DNA of 45,339 nucleotides, from contig NZ_DS022295.1 in the NCBI RefSeq assembly GCF_000153765.1, positions 453,095-498,433 on the forward strand, given 5' to 3'. The first letter of the stretch is position 1; every line of letters starts with the position of its first letter. The stretch is from Mariprofundus ferrooxydans PV-1 (GTDB taxonomy: Bacteria; Pseudomonadota; Zetaproteobacteria; Mariprofundales; Mariprofundaceae). The notes under the pieces were generated by a model that worked only from the letters and a program-made list of their open reading frames with translations, was not told where the DNA came from and ran no database searches. This document shows positions 27,114 to 35,821 of the stretch, piece by piece. The position numbers and the translations under genes were made by a program.

Positions 27114-27192
27114 TCCGCTTTACCTGTTATTGCTATTGCCGTGCAGATTTGATTTACATGCAGCCGGGGTGCCACGACCCATGGCGTGAATC

Positions 27193-27230
27193 AGGCGTAA
27201 AGGGTGTGTGATACAACACCCTTTACGCCT
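27193..27230. terminator. Bidirectional terminator between the CDF gene and accC
   Basis: A perfect 15 bp stem (27,193-27,207 with 27,216-27,230) with an 8 nt loop lies between convergent genes. The plus-strand side is followed by TTGTCTTTT, and the minus-strand side by a weak T content, so it works best for the CDF transcript. Confidence 0.85.
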
Positions 27231-27236
27231 TGTCTT

Positions 27237-28586
27237 TTACAGGTGCATCTGGTTGAGCCAGCGCTCCAGAAAGTGAATATTGAAATCGGCACTTTGGAAC
27301 CCCGGATTGGCCAGCAGGCGCTGGTGTAGTTCCTGGTTGGTGGTAACACCCAATACGACCAGTTCATCCATTGCCCGCTGCATGCGGCGGATGCATTTCT
27401 GGCGGTCACGTGCATGGGTGATGATTTTGGCAATCATGGAGTCATAGTAGGGGGGGATGGAGTAGCCGGTATAGAGGAATGAGTCCACACGTACACTGCG
27501 ACCACCCGGTGCGTGATACAGCTGAACAGTTCCAGGTGACGGAGTGAACTTGAATGGATGCTCGGCGTTGATGCGGCACTCAATGGCATGCCCCTTCATT
27601 TTGATATCATCCTGAGTGAAGGCGAGCTGCTCACCACTGGCAACGCGGATCTGCCATTCGATCAGATCGACGCCTGTGATCCATTCGGTAACAGGATGTT
27701 CAACCTGAATACGTGTATTCATCTCTATGAAATAGAAGGATTTATCCGGATTCATAAGGAACTCGATGGTGCCTGCTCCGACATAATCAACAGCCCTGGC
27801 GGCGGCAACGCCGGCAGCACAAATCTTTGCGCGCGTCTCGTCATCCACGAAGGGGCTGGGCGCCTCTTCCAGTACTTTCTGATTATTCCGTTGCATGGAG
27901 CACTCGCGTTCAAACAGGTGCACGATATTGCCGTGCTTGTCGCCGAGTACCTGTACTTCGATATGGCGCGGCTCTTCCAGATATTTCTCGATAAATACGG
28001 TGTCGTCACCGAATGCAGCTCCGGCCTCGCTCTGACACATGGAGAAGGCATTCGGCAGTGAAGCCTCACTATGAACTACCTTCATGCCGCGTCCGCCACC
28101 ACCGGCAGAAGCTTTCACAATGACCGGAAATCCGGCTGCCTTGGCAATTGCTTTTGCCTCATCGACAGTGGTAACTGCACCATCTGAGCCCGGCACCAAC
28201 GGCACATTGGCCTCATCCATCTTCTGTTTGGCAGCCACCTTGTCGCCCATAATGCGCATCGATTCAGGTGTCGGGCCAATCCAGACAAGACCGGATTCAC
28301 TGACAATCTCCGCGAATGAAGCGTTTTCAGCCAGAAACCCGTAACCCGGATGGATGGCCTCGGCATCGGTCAGTTCGGCTGCAGCCATGATGGCTGCTAT
28401 ATTAAGATAGGATAATGTGCTGGGAGCTGGTCCGATACATATAGATTCATCGGCCAGACGCGTGTGCATGGCATCCTTGTCGGCTTCAGAATAGACGGCG
28501 ACAGAACGGATGCCCATCTCTTTGCAGGCGCGAATAATACGGACTGCGATTTCGCCGCGATTGGCAATAAGAATTTTGTGAAACAT
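27237..28586 (-). CDS. accC: Biotin carboxylase subunit of acetyl-CoA carboxylase
   Basis: A 449-residue enzyme, the length of E. coli AccC. It carboxylates the biotin on AccB with ATP and bicarbonate, the first step of fatty acid synthesis. Features are N-terminal Lys-Ile-Leu-Ile-Ala-Asn-Arg-Gly-Glu-Ile-Ala, the Gly-rich ATP-grasp loop Ala-Ser-Ala-Gly-Gly-Gly-Gly-Arg-Gly-Met, and catalytic-site Glu-Met-Asn-Thr-Arg-Ile-Gln-Val-Glu-His. The ATG at 28,586 gives the standard N-terminus. It lies 10 bp downstream of accB in the operon tpr-aroQ-accB-accC. Confidence 0.98.
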   Translation of the reverse strand: MFHKILIANRGEIAVRIIRACKEMGIRSVAVYSEADKDAMHTRLADESICIGPAPSTLSYLNIAAIMAAAELTDAEAIHPGYGFLAENASFAEIVSESGLVWIGPTPESMRIMGDKVAAKQKMDEANVPLVPGSDGAVTTVDEAKAIAKAAGFPVIVKASAGGGGRGMKVVHSEASLPNAFSMCQSEAGAAFGDDTVFIEKYLEEPRHIEVQVLGDKHGNIVHLFERECSMQRNNQKVLEEAPSPFVDDETRAKICAAGVAAARAVDYVGAGTIEFLMNPDKSFYFIEMNTRIQVEHPVTEWITGVDLIEWQIRVASGEQLAFTQDDIKMKGHAIECRINAEHPFKFTPSPGTVQLYHAPGGRSVRVDSFLYTGYSIPPYYDSMIAKIITHARDRQKCIRRMQRAMDELVVLGVTTNQELHQRLLANPGFQSADFNIHFLERWLNQMHL

Positions 28587-28596
28587 GTAACCCCCG

Positions 28597-29067
28597 TTAT
28601 GCCAGAGGCGTGATGATAAACATAGGCTGGCCATACTCGAGCGGGGAGGCGTTATCAACCAGAATGGCCTCGACAATACCACCGTATTCCGCTTCGATTT
28701 CATTCATCATTTTCATTGCTTCGATAATGCACAGTGTATCGCCCTTGGCCACTTTCGCGCCTACGCTGATAAAGGCATCAGCATCCGGGCTGGGGGCAGA
28801 GTAGTAGGTGCCGACCATGGGGGATTTGACGACATGTGCATCATCCGGCTCGCTTGCTGCGACTGGAGCTTCGGCAGCAGCTGGTGCTGGTGTTGCTGCA
28901 GGTGCGGCTGCTGCGTAGACCTGCTGAGCGGCGGCTGGCGTCTGCGTGGCAGCAGCCTGATTCTGGCGTGAGATGCGCACCGTTTGGTCAGCTATAGTGA
29001 CCTCAAGTTCTGTAATGTCGGTGTTTCTTACCAGTCCGATCAGTTTGCGAATTTGCGATATGTCCAC
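28597..29067 (-). CDS. accB: Biotin carboxyl carrier protein of acetyl-CoA carboxylase
   Basis: A 156-residue AccB. The N-terminal 37 residues (Met-Asp-Ile-Ser-Gln-Ile-Arg-Lys-Leu) bind the complex, a Pro/Ala linker spans about 38-75, and the C-terminal lipoyl-like domain has Glu-Ala-Met-Lys-Met-Met-Asn with biotinyl Lys119. The start is GTG at 29,067, with AGGAG inside the 3' end of aroQ just before it. The start codon lies 1 bp after the aroQ stop, so translation is probably coupled. Confidence 0.97.
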   Translation of the reverse strand: MDISQIRKLIGLVRNTDITELEVTIADQTVRISRQNQAAATQTPAAAQQVYAAAAPAATPAPAAAEAPVAASEPDDAHVVKSPMVGTYYSAPSPDADAFISVGAKVAKGDTLCIIEAMKMMNEIEAEYGGIVEAILVDNASPLEYGQPMFIITPLA

Positions 29068-29068
29068 A

Positions 29069-29536
29069 TTAAACTCCTGTATTGATATGTTGTATACGTA
29101 GTAAGTCGTTCAGCCCGCGCAGGGCAAGCAGATAGGAAGTAGCGCCGAAGCCTGCAATGACTCCGGCGGCAGCATCTGCCAGCATGGAGTGATGGCGGAA
29201 GCTTTCCCGTTGGTGAATATTGGACAGATGTACTTCAATGAAAGGCAGTGCGGTGGCCAGCAGTGCATCACGCAGCGCGATGCTGGTATGGGTATAAGCG
29301 GCCGGATTGATGACAATGCCATCCACATCTTCAGAAACCGCCTGCTGGATGCGGTCAACCAATGCACCCTCATGATTGCTCTGGAAGTTCTCAATTTCGA
29401 TGTCGAGAGACTCAGCCAGTGTGTGCATGTTGTTCGTGATTTCCGCCAGTGTCTGATTGCCATAATGGCCGGGTTCGCGCGTGCCCAGCATATTCAGGTT
29501 GGGACCGTGCAGCACAAGTATGCGTAATGTTTTCAT
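29069..29536 (-). CDS. aroQ: Type II 3-dehydroquinate dehydratase
   Basis: A 155-residue shikimate-pathway enzyme converting 3-dehydroquinate to 3-dehydroshikimate. It has the family start [14 protein letters not shown], catalytic Tyr25 (His-Tyr-Gly), Asn-Pro-Ala-Ala-Tyr-Thr-His-Thr-Ser, and Glu-Val-His-Leu-Ser-Asn-Ile with the active-site His. The ATG at 29,536 has GGAGAG upstream and overlaps the TPR gene stop by ATGA. The aroQ-accB-accC order is widespread in proteobacteria. Confidence 0.97.
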   Translation of the reverse strand: MKTLRILVLHGPNLNMLGTREPGHYGNQTLAEITNNMHTLAESLDIEIENFQSNHEGALVDRIQQAVSEDVDGIVINPAAYTHTSIALRDALLATALPFIEVHLSNIHQRESFRHHSMLADAAAGVIAGFGATSYLLALRGLNDLLRIQHINTGV

Positions 29537-30012
29537 TCCGGTCTCTCCAGTAGCCACTTCTCTTTAAGTTGTATCAGCACGGCGTCCCCCGGCTTTAGTT
29601 GCAGTAGTCGGTCGAGCATATGTAGCGCCTCATCGTGCTCACCCTGTTCAAAGAGAAGTCGGGCAAGGGTGATCGAGGCGGCCGGGTCATGTCTTTTATT
29701 GAGTTCCTGAAGCTGTAGTGCGCGGATAGCACTGGCAATGCCGGCATCAATATGGCCGAGCTTTCTCTGAATTCTGGCAAGCAGCTTCCAGGCGCGCATT
29801 TCCGCCGGCGCAAATTCGAGCACATCTCTGAGAATAACTTCGGCTGTTTCCAGTTTGCCGTTGCGGGCCGCAGCAAAGGCGGCGGCCATACCTTCTGAAA
29901 CACCACGCCAGTTTACCGGCTTTGGCATCGATTTGGACGAATGGGTATTGGGCGCAGATGTGCTTGCTGCTAGCATGCCCCTGAAGCTACGCAGTCGCGC
30001 ATAGCGGGTCAA
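29533..30012 (-). CDS. TPR-repeat protein at the head of the acc operon
   Basis: A frame of up to 159 residues. Residues about 45-155 contain three TPR-like helical pairs (Ala-Glu-Val-Ile-Leu-Arg-Asp-Val-Leu; Trp-Lys-Leu-Leu-Ala-Arg-Ile-Gln; Ala-Arg-Leu-Leu-Phe-Glu-Gln-Gly-Glu). The N-terminus is low-complexity. The start is uncertain: TTG at 30,012 or ATG at 29,976 or 29,928, none with a good ribosome site. A protein-interaction role is inferred; its partner is unknown. It overlaps aroQ by 4 bp. Confidence 0.75.
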   Translation of the reverse strand: MTRYARLRSFRGMLAASTSAPNTHSSKSMPKPVNWRGVSEGMAAAFAAARNGKLETAEVILRDVLEFAPAEMRAWKLLARIQRKLGHIDAGIASAIRALQLQELNKRHDPAASITLARLLFEQGEHDEALHMLDRLLQLKPGDAVLIQLKEKWLLERPE

Positions 30013-30098
30013 TCCGATTTTGTGAAAAATGAGTAAAAACAGGCCCGTATTGAATCAATATGCTGCAAAATCGAGTCGTTTCTGGCCAGAGAGGGAAT

Positions 30099-30308
30099 AT
30101 GCCGAAAACAATTATGATCCGTTTGAACGGGGAAGAGTACAGTACCGGGGCCGCCACGCTGGCAGGGCTTATCAGCGAGCTTGGTCTGGAGCAACGGATG
30201 ATCGCAATAGAACGAAACCTCGAAGTTGTGCCGAAAAGTCAATATGCTTCGACGCCGCTGATAACTGGTGACCGTATTGAGCTGGTGCACATGATAGGTG
30301 GCGGCTGA
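30099..30308 (+). CDS. thiS: Sulfur carrier protein ThiS
   Basis: A 69-residue ubiquitin-like protein that carries sulfur as a C-terminal thiocarboxylate for thiazole synthesis. It ends in the required Gly-Gly (His-Met-Ile-Gly-Gly-Gly) and contains Leu-Asn-Gly-Glu-Glu-Tyr and Val-Pro-Lys-Ser-Gln-Tyr. The ATG at 30,099 with GAGAGGG upstream is preferred to a longer frame. It lies 52 bp before thiG. No TPP riboswitch was found in front of it. Confidence 0.95.
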   Translation: MPKTIMIRLNGEEYSTGAATLAGLISELGLEQRMIAIERNLEVVPKSQYASTPLITGDRIELVHMIGGG

Positions 30309-30360
30309 CATGAAATCATGCTTGTAATGCATTAATTCGGATCATTGAACGGGAGAGGAC

Positions 30361-31137
30361 ATGACAGACAGTTTCAAGGTTGGCACACATGAATTCAAAT
30401 CACGTTTGATTGTGGGCTCCGGAAAATATAAGGATTTTCAGACCACGAAAGGTGCCACCGAGGCGGCGGAAGCGGAGATGATTACCGTGGCTGTACGTCG
30501 GGTGAATATTACCGATCCGGGCAAAGAGAATATGCTCGATTATATTGATCCGAAAAAATATACCATTCTGCCCAATACTGCAGGTTGTTTTAATGCCGAT
30601 GATGCCGTGCGCACGTTGCGGCTGGCCCGCGAGGCAGGCGGCTGGAATCTGGTCAAGCTGGAAGTGCTCGGCGATACGCAGACGCTCTATCCGAATGTGG
30701 TGGAGACGATCAAGGCGGCGGAAACGCTGGTGGCCGAAGGATTTGAAGTCATGGTATATACCAATGACGACCCGATTGTAGCCACACGACTGGAAGAGAT
30801 CGGCTGCGTGGCTGTGATGCCTCTGGGTAATCCGATCGGCTCCGGTCGCGGCCTGGCCAACCCGTTCAATATTCGTGTTATCAAGGAGCGGGCAAAGGTG
30901 CCGATTGTTGTCGATGCAGGGATCGGTACGGCTTCCGATGCAGCCAAGGCTATGGAGTTGGGGGCGGATGCGGTTTTGATCAACACCGCTATTGCCGAAG
31001 CAAGAGATGAGTGCATGATGGCTCGTGCCATGCGCGATGCGGTCAGGGCAGGGCGCATGGCGTATCTGGCAGGCCGTATGCCCAAGCGTGCCTTTGCTTC
31101 TGCCTCCAGTCCGACAGAAGGTTATATCTGGGACTAA
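30361..31137 (+). CDS. thiG: Thiazole synthase ThiG
   Basis: A 258-residue TIM-barrel enzyme that makes the thiazole of thiamine from deoxyxylulose 5-phosphate, ThiS-thiocarboxylate and dehydroglycine. Schiff-base Lys99 is in Asn-Leu-Val-Lys-Leu-Glu-Val, and the phosphate-binding loop Gly-Ser-Gly-Arg-Gly and Val-Asp-Ala-Gly-Ile-Gly-Thr are clear. GGGAGAGG precedes the ATG. It pairs with thiS; other thi genes are not in the window. Confidence 0.98.
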   Translation: MTDSFKVGTHEFKSRLIVGSGKYKDFQTTKGATEAAEAEMITVAVRRVNITDPGKENMLDYIDPKKYTILPNTAGCFNADDAVRTLRLAREAGGWNLVKLEVLGDTQTLYPNVVETIKAAETLVAEGFEVMVYTNDDPIVATRLEEIGCVAVMPLGNPIGSGRGLANPFNIRVIKERAKVPIVVDAGIGTASDAAKAMELGADAVLINTAIAEARDECMMARAMRDAVRAGRMAYLAGRMPKRAFASASSPTEGYIWD

Positions 31138-31231
31138 ATGCAACATTTCAATATCTCCCATCGCAGGCAGAGGAGTGTAATGTCTCTGCTCTTTGTGTGG
31201 GAGTGTCTTGTGACGAAACTATAACAATTAC

Positions 31232-31260
31232 CCTCTGTGTCCTTCGTGTCCTCTGTGGTG
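31232..31260. repeat. 29 bp dispersed repeat, host copy
   Basis: Matches the prophage copy at 5,343-5,371 with two mismatches. It lies 20 bp upstream of the hemE start in the 142 bp thiG-hemE gap, which otherwise shows no gene. Confidence 0.8.
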
Positions 31261-31279
31261 AGAAAAAAGGAATATAAGA

Positions 31280-32347
31280 ATGACTGAATTGAAGAATGAT
31301 CTGTTTTTGCGTGCATGCCTGAGAGAAGATGTAGAGCGCACCCCGGTATGGATGATGCGTCAGGCCGGGCGCTATCTGGCTGAATACCGGGCGACAAGAG
31401 CCCGCGCCGGTGGTTTCCTGAATCTGTGCCGCTCACCTGAGCTCTGCTCGGAAGTGACGCTGCAACCGATTGATATACTGGGTGCCGATGCCGCCATTCT
31501 GTTTTCCGATATTCTGGTAGTCCCGGAAGCTATGGGTATGGAGTTGACCTTTGGCGTGGGGGAGGGACCGAAATTTCCCGATCCGATCACCTGTCGTGCC
31601 GATGTGGAAAAACTGCCCGTATTGGACGATCCATCCAAAGAGCTGGGTTATGTGATGGATGCAGTAAGCACGATTCGCAGGGATTTGAACGGACGTGTGC
31701 CGCTGATTGGTTTTGCCGGTAGTCCGTGGACACTGGCTACCTATATGGTGGAAGGTGGCGGTTCCAAGAATTTCTCCAAAGTCAAAGCCATGATGTTCAA
31801 TGAGCCGGAGACCATGCATTTACTGCTTGAGAAGTTGGCCGACTCTGTTGCAGCCTATCTGAATGGACAGATTGCTAACGGCGCTCAGGCAGTACAGATC
31901 TTTGATACCTGGGGCGGCATTCTCAATACAAGTAACTATAAAGAATTTTCGCTGGCCTATATGCAGCGCATTGTGCAGCAGTTGACCCGTGAGAATGACG
32001 GGCGCCGCGTGCCTGTTATTCTCTACTCCAAGGGCGGCATGGGCTGGCTGGAAGCGATGGCTGATACCGGTTGCGATGTGCTGGGGCTGGACTGGTCGAT
32101 TGATATCGATGTGGCAAAAGCCCGCGTTGGTGACCGTGTTGCCCTGCAGGGTAATATGGACCCGACCATGCTGTATGCAAAACCGGAGCGGATTCGTGCC
32201 GAGGTGAAAGATATTCTGGCCCGATTCGGACACGGCAACGGCCATGTGTTCAACCTGGGGCACGGTATTACCCCGGATGTGCCGCCCGAGCACGCGATCG
32301 AATTCTTCAAGGCTGTGCGCGAAGAGTCTGTGCGCTATCATGGTTAA
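31280..32347 (+). CDS. hemE: Uroporphyrinogen decarboxylase
   Basis: A 355-residue cytoplasmic enzyme (E. coli 354) that removes four acetate carboxyls from uroporphyrinogen III on the way to heme. Signatures are [13 protein letters not shown], Leu-Phe-Ser-Asp-Ile-Leu-Val, and [12 protein letters not shown]. AAGGAATATAAG precedes the ATG. It is followed after 27 bp by a NYN-domain gene on the same strand, so both are probably cotranscribed. Confidence 0.98.
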   Translation: MTELKNDLFLRACLREDVERTPVWMMRQAGRYLAEYRATRARAGGFLNLCRSPELCSEVTLQPIDILGADAAILFSDILVVPEAMGMELTFGVGEGPKFPDPITCRADVEKLPVLDDPSKELGYVMDAVSTIRRDLNGRVPLIGFAGSPWTLATYMVEGGGSKNFSKVKAMMFNEPETMHLLLEKLADSVAAYLNGQIANGAQAVQIFDTWGGILNTSNYKEFSLAYMQRIVQQLTRENDGRRVPVILYSKGGMGWLEAMADTGCDVLGLDWSIDIDVAKARVGDRVALQGNMDPTMLYAKPERIRAEVKDILARFGHGNGHVFNLGHGITPDVPPEHAIEFFKAVREESVRYHG

Positions 32348-32374
32348 ACCGGTTATAGTAATAAGGAGACAGGT

Positions 32375-33208
32375 ATGAGCGGCAGAGATGATTCACGCAG
32401 TATGGCCCTGTATTGCGACTTCGAAAATGTCGCACTGGGTGTACGCGATATCAAACTCGATGCATTCGATATCCAGCGGGTACTCGAACGCTTGTTGCTC
32501 AAAGGTAATATTGTCGTCAAAAAAGCTTACTGTGACTGGGCGCGCTACAAGGATTTCAAGGCACCGATGCATGAGGCGGCTTTCGAGCTGATCGAGATCC
32601 CGCATGTGCGGCAAAGCGGTAAAAATTCTGCCGATATCCGCATGGTCGTTGATGCACTGGACCTGTGCTACACCAAGGCGCATGTGGATACGTTTGTTAT
32701 CATTTCCGGCGACTCCGACTTCTCACCTCTGGTCTCCAAGTTACGCGAGAATAACAAACTGGTGATCGGGGTGGGTGTCAAACAGTCGACTTCCGACCTG
32801 CTTATCGCCAACTGCGATGAGTTTATCTATTACGATGATCTGGTGCGCGATTCGGAGAAGCAGGTCAAGTCACGCCGGCGTCGCTCGTCAGGCAAGTCCA
32901 AAGCCAAAGCGAAAACCGAGAATAATGAGCTGCCGGTCGATGAAGTTACCCTTCAGCAGGAGGGGATCGACCTGGTGCTGGAAACGGTCGAGGATCTGTT
33001 CAAGGAGCGCAGTGATGAAGACAAGGTTTGGGGCTCCATGGTCAAGCAGACCCTAAAGCGCCGCAAACCGGGCTTCTCCGAGGGCTACCACGGATTCAGC
33101 AGTTTCGGAAAAATGCTTGAAGAGGCGGAAAAGCGCGAGTTGCTGACTCTGGAGAAGGACGAGAAATCCGGCGGTTATATCATCAAGGATTTTTCGCACG
33201 AAGAGTAG
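32375..33208 (+). CDS. NYN-domain (PIN-like) putative RNase with C-terminal OST-HTH/LOTUS domain
   Basis: A 277-residue protein. The N-terminal NYN/LabA-type domain (about 8-160) has the acidic residues of PIN-like nucleases: Asp15 in Tyr-Cys-Asp-Phe-Glu-Asn, Asp87 and Asp93 around Ala-Asp-Ile-Arg-Met, and Asp113/Asp115 in Ser-Gly-Asp-Ser-Asp-Phe-Ser-Pro. A basic Arg/Lys linker (165-185) leads to a LOTUS domain (about 195-272, Lys-Gln-Thr-Leu-Lys-Arg-Arg-Lys-Pro-Gly-Phe and Phe-Ser-Ser-Phe-Gly-Lys). It is probably an RNA-binding RNase; the substrate is unknown. AAGGAG precedes the ATG. Confidence 0.9.
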   Translation: MSGRDDSRSMALYCDFENVALGVRDIKLDAFDIQRVLERLLLKGNIVVKKAYCDWARYKDFKAPMHEAAFELIEIPHVRQSGKNSADIRMVVDALDLCYTKAHVDTFVIISGDSDFSPLVSKLRENNKLVIGVGVKQSTSDLLIANCDEFIYYDDLVRDSEKQVKSRRRRSSGKSKAKAKTENNELPVDEVTLQQEGIDLVLETVEDLFKERSDEDKVWGSMVKQTLKRRKPGFSEGYHGFSSFGKMLEEAEKRELLTLEKDEKSGGYIIKDFSHEE

Positions 33209-33262
33209 GTTCACTTCCGGGCATTAAAAGCTCTCTGCCACGTAAGAAGGGTGCAATAATAG

Positions 33263-33294
33263 AAAACGCCGGCATATACAGATGCCGGCGTTTT
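33263..33294. terminator. Bidirectional terminator
   Basis: A 13 bp perfect stem AAAACGCCGGCAT / ATGCCGGCGTTTT (33,263-33,275 with 33,282-33,294) with a 6 nt loop lies between the convergent NYN gene and the 33,331 gene, giving a T-run in both directions. Confidence 0.92.
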
Positions 33295-33330
33295 CCGTTT
33301 CCGGTGAGTTAAACTCCCTCGGGTTGTGTC

Positions 33331-33717
33331 TCAGGCCTCATAAGCGGCGATCAGCGCAGCTTTCAGCTTCGGATGCTCATCGAGGTTGGTAATGGACAAA
33401 TATGTCGCAGCGATCGGTTGCAGAATACGCATGGTACACTCTTCCAGCCATGCCTTTCTGAATCGTTCGAAATCCAGCTTGTTATCGGTAACACAATCAG
33501 TCGCCAGCCCTGTCGGGTGATCAAATGAGAGTTCCCCTTCGATCATGATATCAAATTCGTGCGAATAGGTGCCGATGCCGCAGTCAGCTGCGAGCATTCT
33601 GAAAATGTAGTCAACCGGATCATGATGGCGCATGCACTCATCGAGGTTAATGATGGCAGCCGGGGCATAGCGAATGCCTTTAAAGTCAAATTCAACCTGC
33701 GCTTCTACAAGATTCAT
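33331..33717 (-). CDS. Conserved-looking protein of unknown function
   Basis: A 128-residue soluble protein, not recognised. It begins Met-Asn-Leu-Val-Glu-Ala-Gln-Val-Glu-Phe-Asp-Phe-Lys-Gly, suggesting a beta-rich N-terminal half, with Asp-Glu-Cys-Met-Arg-His-His and Cys-Gly-Ile-Gly-Thr-Tyr-Ser-His-Glu in the middle, and a helical C-terminus. No signal peptide or membrane segment. It is a single-gene unit ending at a shared terminator. The 269 bp upstream, to the mutarotase start, contain no gene that I can support. Confidence 0.75.
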   Translation of the reverse strand: MNLVEAQVEFDFKGIRYAPAAIINLDECMRHHDPVDYIFRMLAADCGIGTYSHEFDIMIEGELSFDHPTGLATDCVTDNKLDFERFRKAWLEECTMRILQPIAATYLSITNLDEHPKLKAALIAAYEA

Positions 33718-33986
33718 GTTTTACCTGCCTGTTTCTGCCCGGACACTCTGCCATTGGCTAATGTCACAATCATAGTGGCTTTTGATTTTCTCTCCACAGT
33801 AAACTTGATCTATTAAAGTAGGGCGGGGCAAAACACAGAGTGTGTTGCCTCTATCGGAAGGTCACTGTTTTTATGTTATACCGGAGGGTCATGGGCGCGG
33901 TGATGACTTTTTACAAACTCTTCATTATTTACCTTGCCCAACACTCTGCAATGCCTCAAGCTATGACAGTTGCACAGGGAGATGTT

Positions 33987-34886
33987 ATGAATGCAAAAGG
34001 TTTTACACTGAATGATGATTTCGGCATAGCAGAGCAACTGGCCTTTCGCGATGCCGGAGGCGGTTTTATTGTCATTGATGTCGATAATAGTCAGTGCACG
34101 GCCAGCATAGCCATGCAGGGGGCTCATCTGATGAGGTGGAACCCGAAGGGTGAGGAGCCGGTCATCTGGATGTCGCCCGTGGCGAAACTTGCACAGGGCA
34201 AGTCTATTCGCGGCGGGGTGCCGATCTGCTGGCCCTGGTTCGGCGCGCATGCCAGCGAAGCCTCTTTTCCCGGCCACGGTTTTGCCCGCACGGTGGCATG
34301 GGATGTGATTGCTACAGCGGCACTGGATGATGGCTCCACGTCGATCAGCTTTCGTATTGCCGAGATCAACAGAGAGCTGTGGCCATATGATGCACCGGCT
34401 GAAATGCATATGGTGATAGGCAGCAAACTTGAGATGGAACTGGTTACTGAAAACCGGGGTGAGGAAACGATTACCGTCGGTGATGCGCTGCATACCTATT
34501 TTTGCGTCAGCGATATCAGCAGGATTGCTGTTCGAGGGCTGGACGGCTGTGACTATCTGGACAAGGTCGGGCCTGCCGCGCGCAGGACACAGAAGCATGA
34601 TATCAGGATCGCCTCAGAGGTGGATCGCATCTATTTCGATCAGGGGCAGGATATTGTGATCGAGGATCCTGGGCTGGATCGCGGTATACGCATCGAAAAA
34701 AGAGGCAGCCACTCAACAATAGTCTGGAATCCGTGGATTGATAAATGCCGGGCTATGGGTGATTTCGGATCGGATCAGGGTTTTCTTGGTATGGTATGCG
34801 TGGAGAGCGCCAATGCCGCCGAGGATGTTGTGCAGCTGACCGCTGGTGACAGGCATAGTTTATGGGTTCGCTATAGCGTCGAATAA
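33987..34886 (+). CDS. D-hexose-6-phosphate mutarotase (YeaD-like)
   Basis: A 299-residue aldose-epimerase-fold enzyme interconverting alpha and beta glucose 6-phosphate. Motifs include Gly-Ala-His-Leu-Met-Arg-Trp, Ile-Arg-Gly-Gly-Val-Pro-Ile-Cys-Trp-Pro-Trp-Phe-Gly, Ala-Leu-His-Thr-Tyr-Phe (catalytic His), Val-Trp-Asn-Pro-Trp and Val-Cys-Val-Glu-Ser-Ala-Asn (catalytic Glu). The start at 33,987 with GGGAGA upstream is chosen; an open frame extends back to 33,840 but lacks family similarity. It runs convergently with the ParA gene. Confidence 0.9.
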   Translation: MNAKGFTLNDDFGIAEQLAFRDAGGGFIVIDVDNSQCTASIAMQGAHLMRWNPKGEEPVIWMSPVAKLAQGKSIRGGVPICWPWFGAHASEASFPGHGFARTVAWDVIATAALDDGSTSISFRIAEINRELWPYDAPAEMHMVIGSKLEMELVTENRGEETITVGDALHTYFCVSDISRIAVRGLDGCDYLDKVGPAARRTQKHDIRIASEVDRIYFDQGQDIVIEDPGLDRGIRIEKRGSHSTIVWNPWIDKCRAMGDFGSDQGFLGMVCVESANAAEDVVQLTAGDRHSLWVRYSVE

Positions 34887-34956
34887 CCCCGGTTGCCGAT
34901 GGCGGAGAGATTCAACTGAGGTGCCGATAACAAAGCGCTAAAGCACGATACTCTGG

Positions 34957-35724
34957 TCACTCCGGGGTGCAGGGTAGTTTCAGACCACCGGGAATGGCGT
35001 CCCATATTTCGGCCCAGAGTACGCCGTAGGCCATGGCTGCCGGTGCCAGACGGTTGAATTCGGGCAGTGGTTGTCTGAGCTCGGCCATCTGCTCGACGGC
35101 GCTGGCATAAGGAATGCAGGCCTGCATCATCTGTTTGCCGATACGATGCCGTTGGCCAAGGATGTGAAGGTGCAGTTTCTTGCGGCGATCCACCATATTG
35201 AGAAAGGCGCGGATACGCAGCTTGCCTATACTGTGCTCTTTCTTGAAGTCGATAACCTGTTTGAGCATGCGTAGAGAAAGCACTGACGGCAGCGTAGGTA
35301 CGATGAGCATGTCTGCTGCGTGGAAAATAGCCTCGGAAAGCAGTGTAAAGCCGGGCGGGCAGTCCATAATCACCAGATCGTAATCGCGTGAGAGCGGGGA
35401 GAGAATTTTCTGCAGTTGTTGTTGCGATTTCTTCATCCCATGTAGTAACAGGTCGGCATGTCGCATGGAGAAGTCCGAGGGTAGCAGGTCGAGGTTGTCG
35501 TAGAGCGTTGGTTTGACAATATTTTCGGCATCCACCTTGCCACGCAGCAGCCGGTCGGGGCGTTTTCCCGGTTTGACCTGCAGGCAGTATGTTGAGGCCC
35601 CCTGAGGATCAAGGTCCCATAACAGGACGCGTTGCCCCTGACTGGATGCGTACCATGCCAGATTCACAGCCGTCGAGGTTTTTCCCACGCCACCCTTGAT
35701 GTTATAAACGGCCAGCACCTTCAT
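34957..35724 (-). CDS. Orphan ParA/MinD-family ATPase
   Basis: A 255-residue deviant Walker ATPase: Lys10-Gly-Gly-Val-Gly-Lys-Thr-Ser, then Asp-Leu-Asp-Pro-Gln-Gly-Ala-Ser (Walker A' partner) and Leu-Val-Ile-Met-Asp-Cys-Pro-Pro-Gly (Walker B). Family members form dimers on DNA or membrane and position cargo. No ParB or parS is adjacent, so this is not the chromosome segregation pair; it may place a protein complex. GGAGGGAG precedes the ATG. It is divergent from the lytic transglycosylase. Confidence 0.9.
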   Translation of the reverse strand: MKVLAVYNIKGGVGKTSTAVNLAWYASSQGQRVLLWDLDPQGASTYCLQVKPGKRPDRLLRGKVDAENIVKPTLYDNLDLLPSDFSMRHADLLLHGMKKSQQQLQKILSPLSRDYDLVIMDCPPGFTLLSEAIFHAADMLIVPTLPSVLSLRMLKQVIDFKKEHSIGKLRIRAFLNMVDRRKKLHLHILGQRHRIGKQMMQACIPYASAVEQMAELRQPLPEFNRLAPAAMAYGVLWAEIWDAIPGGLKLPCTPE

Positions 35725-35821
35725 CCAATCACTCTCCCTCCTGCCGGTTGCAGTGACTCAATGATGGCAGACCAGCGCTCTGATACAAGTGACTTGGCAT
35801 GTCTGTTGCTGATTCACCATT

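Noticed and set aside
34957-35724. Chromosome or plasmid partition locus
   Set aside because: The ParA-like ATPase has no adjacent ParB or repeated parS-like sites.
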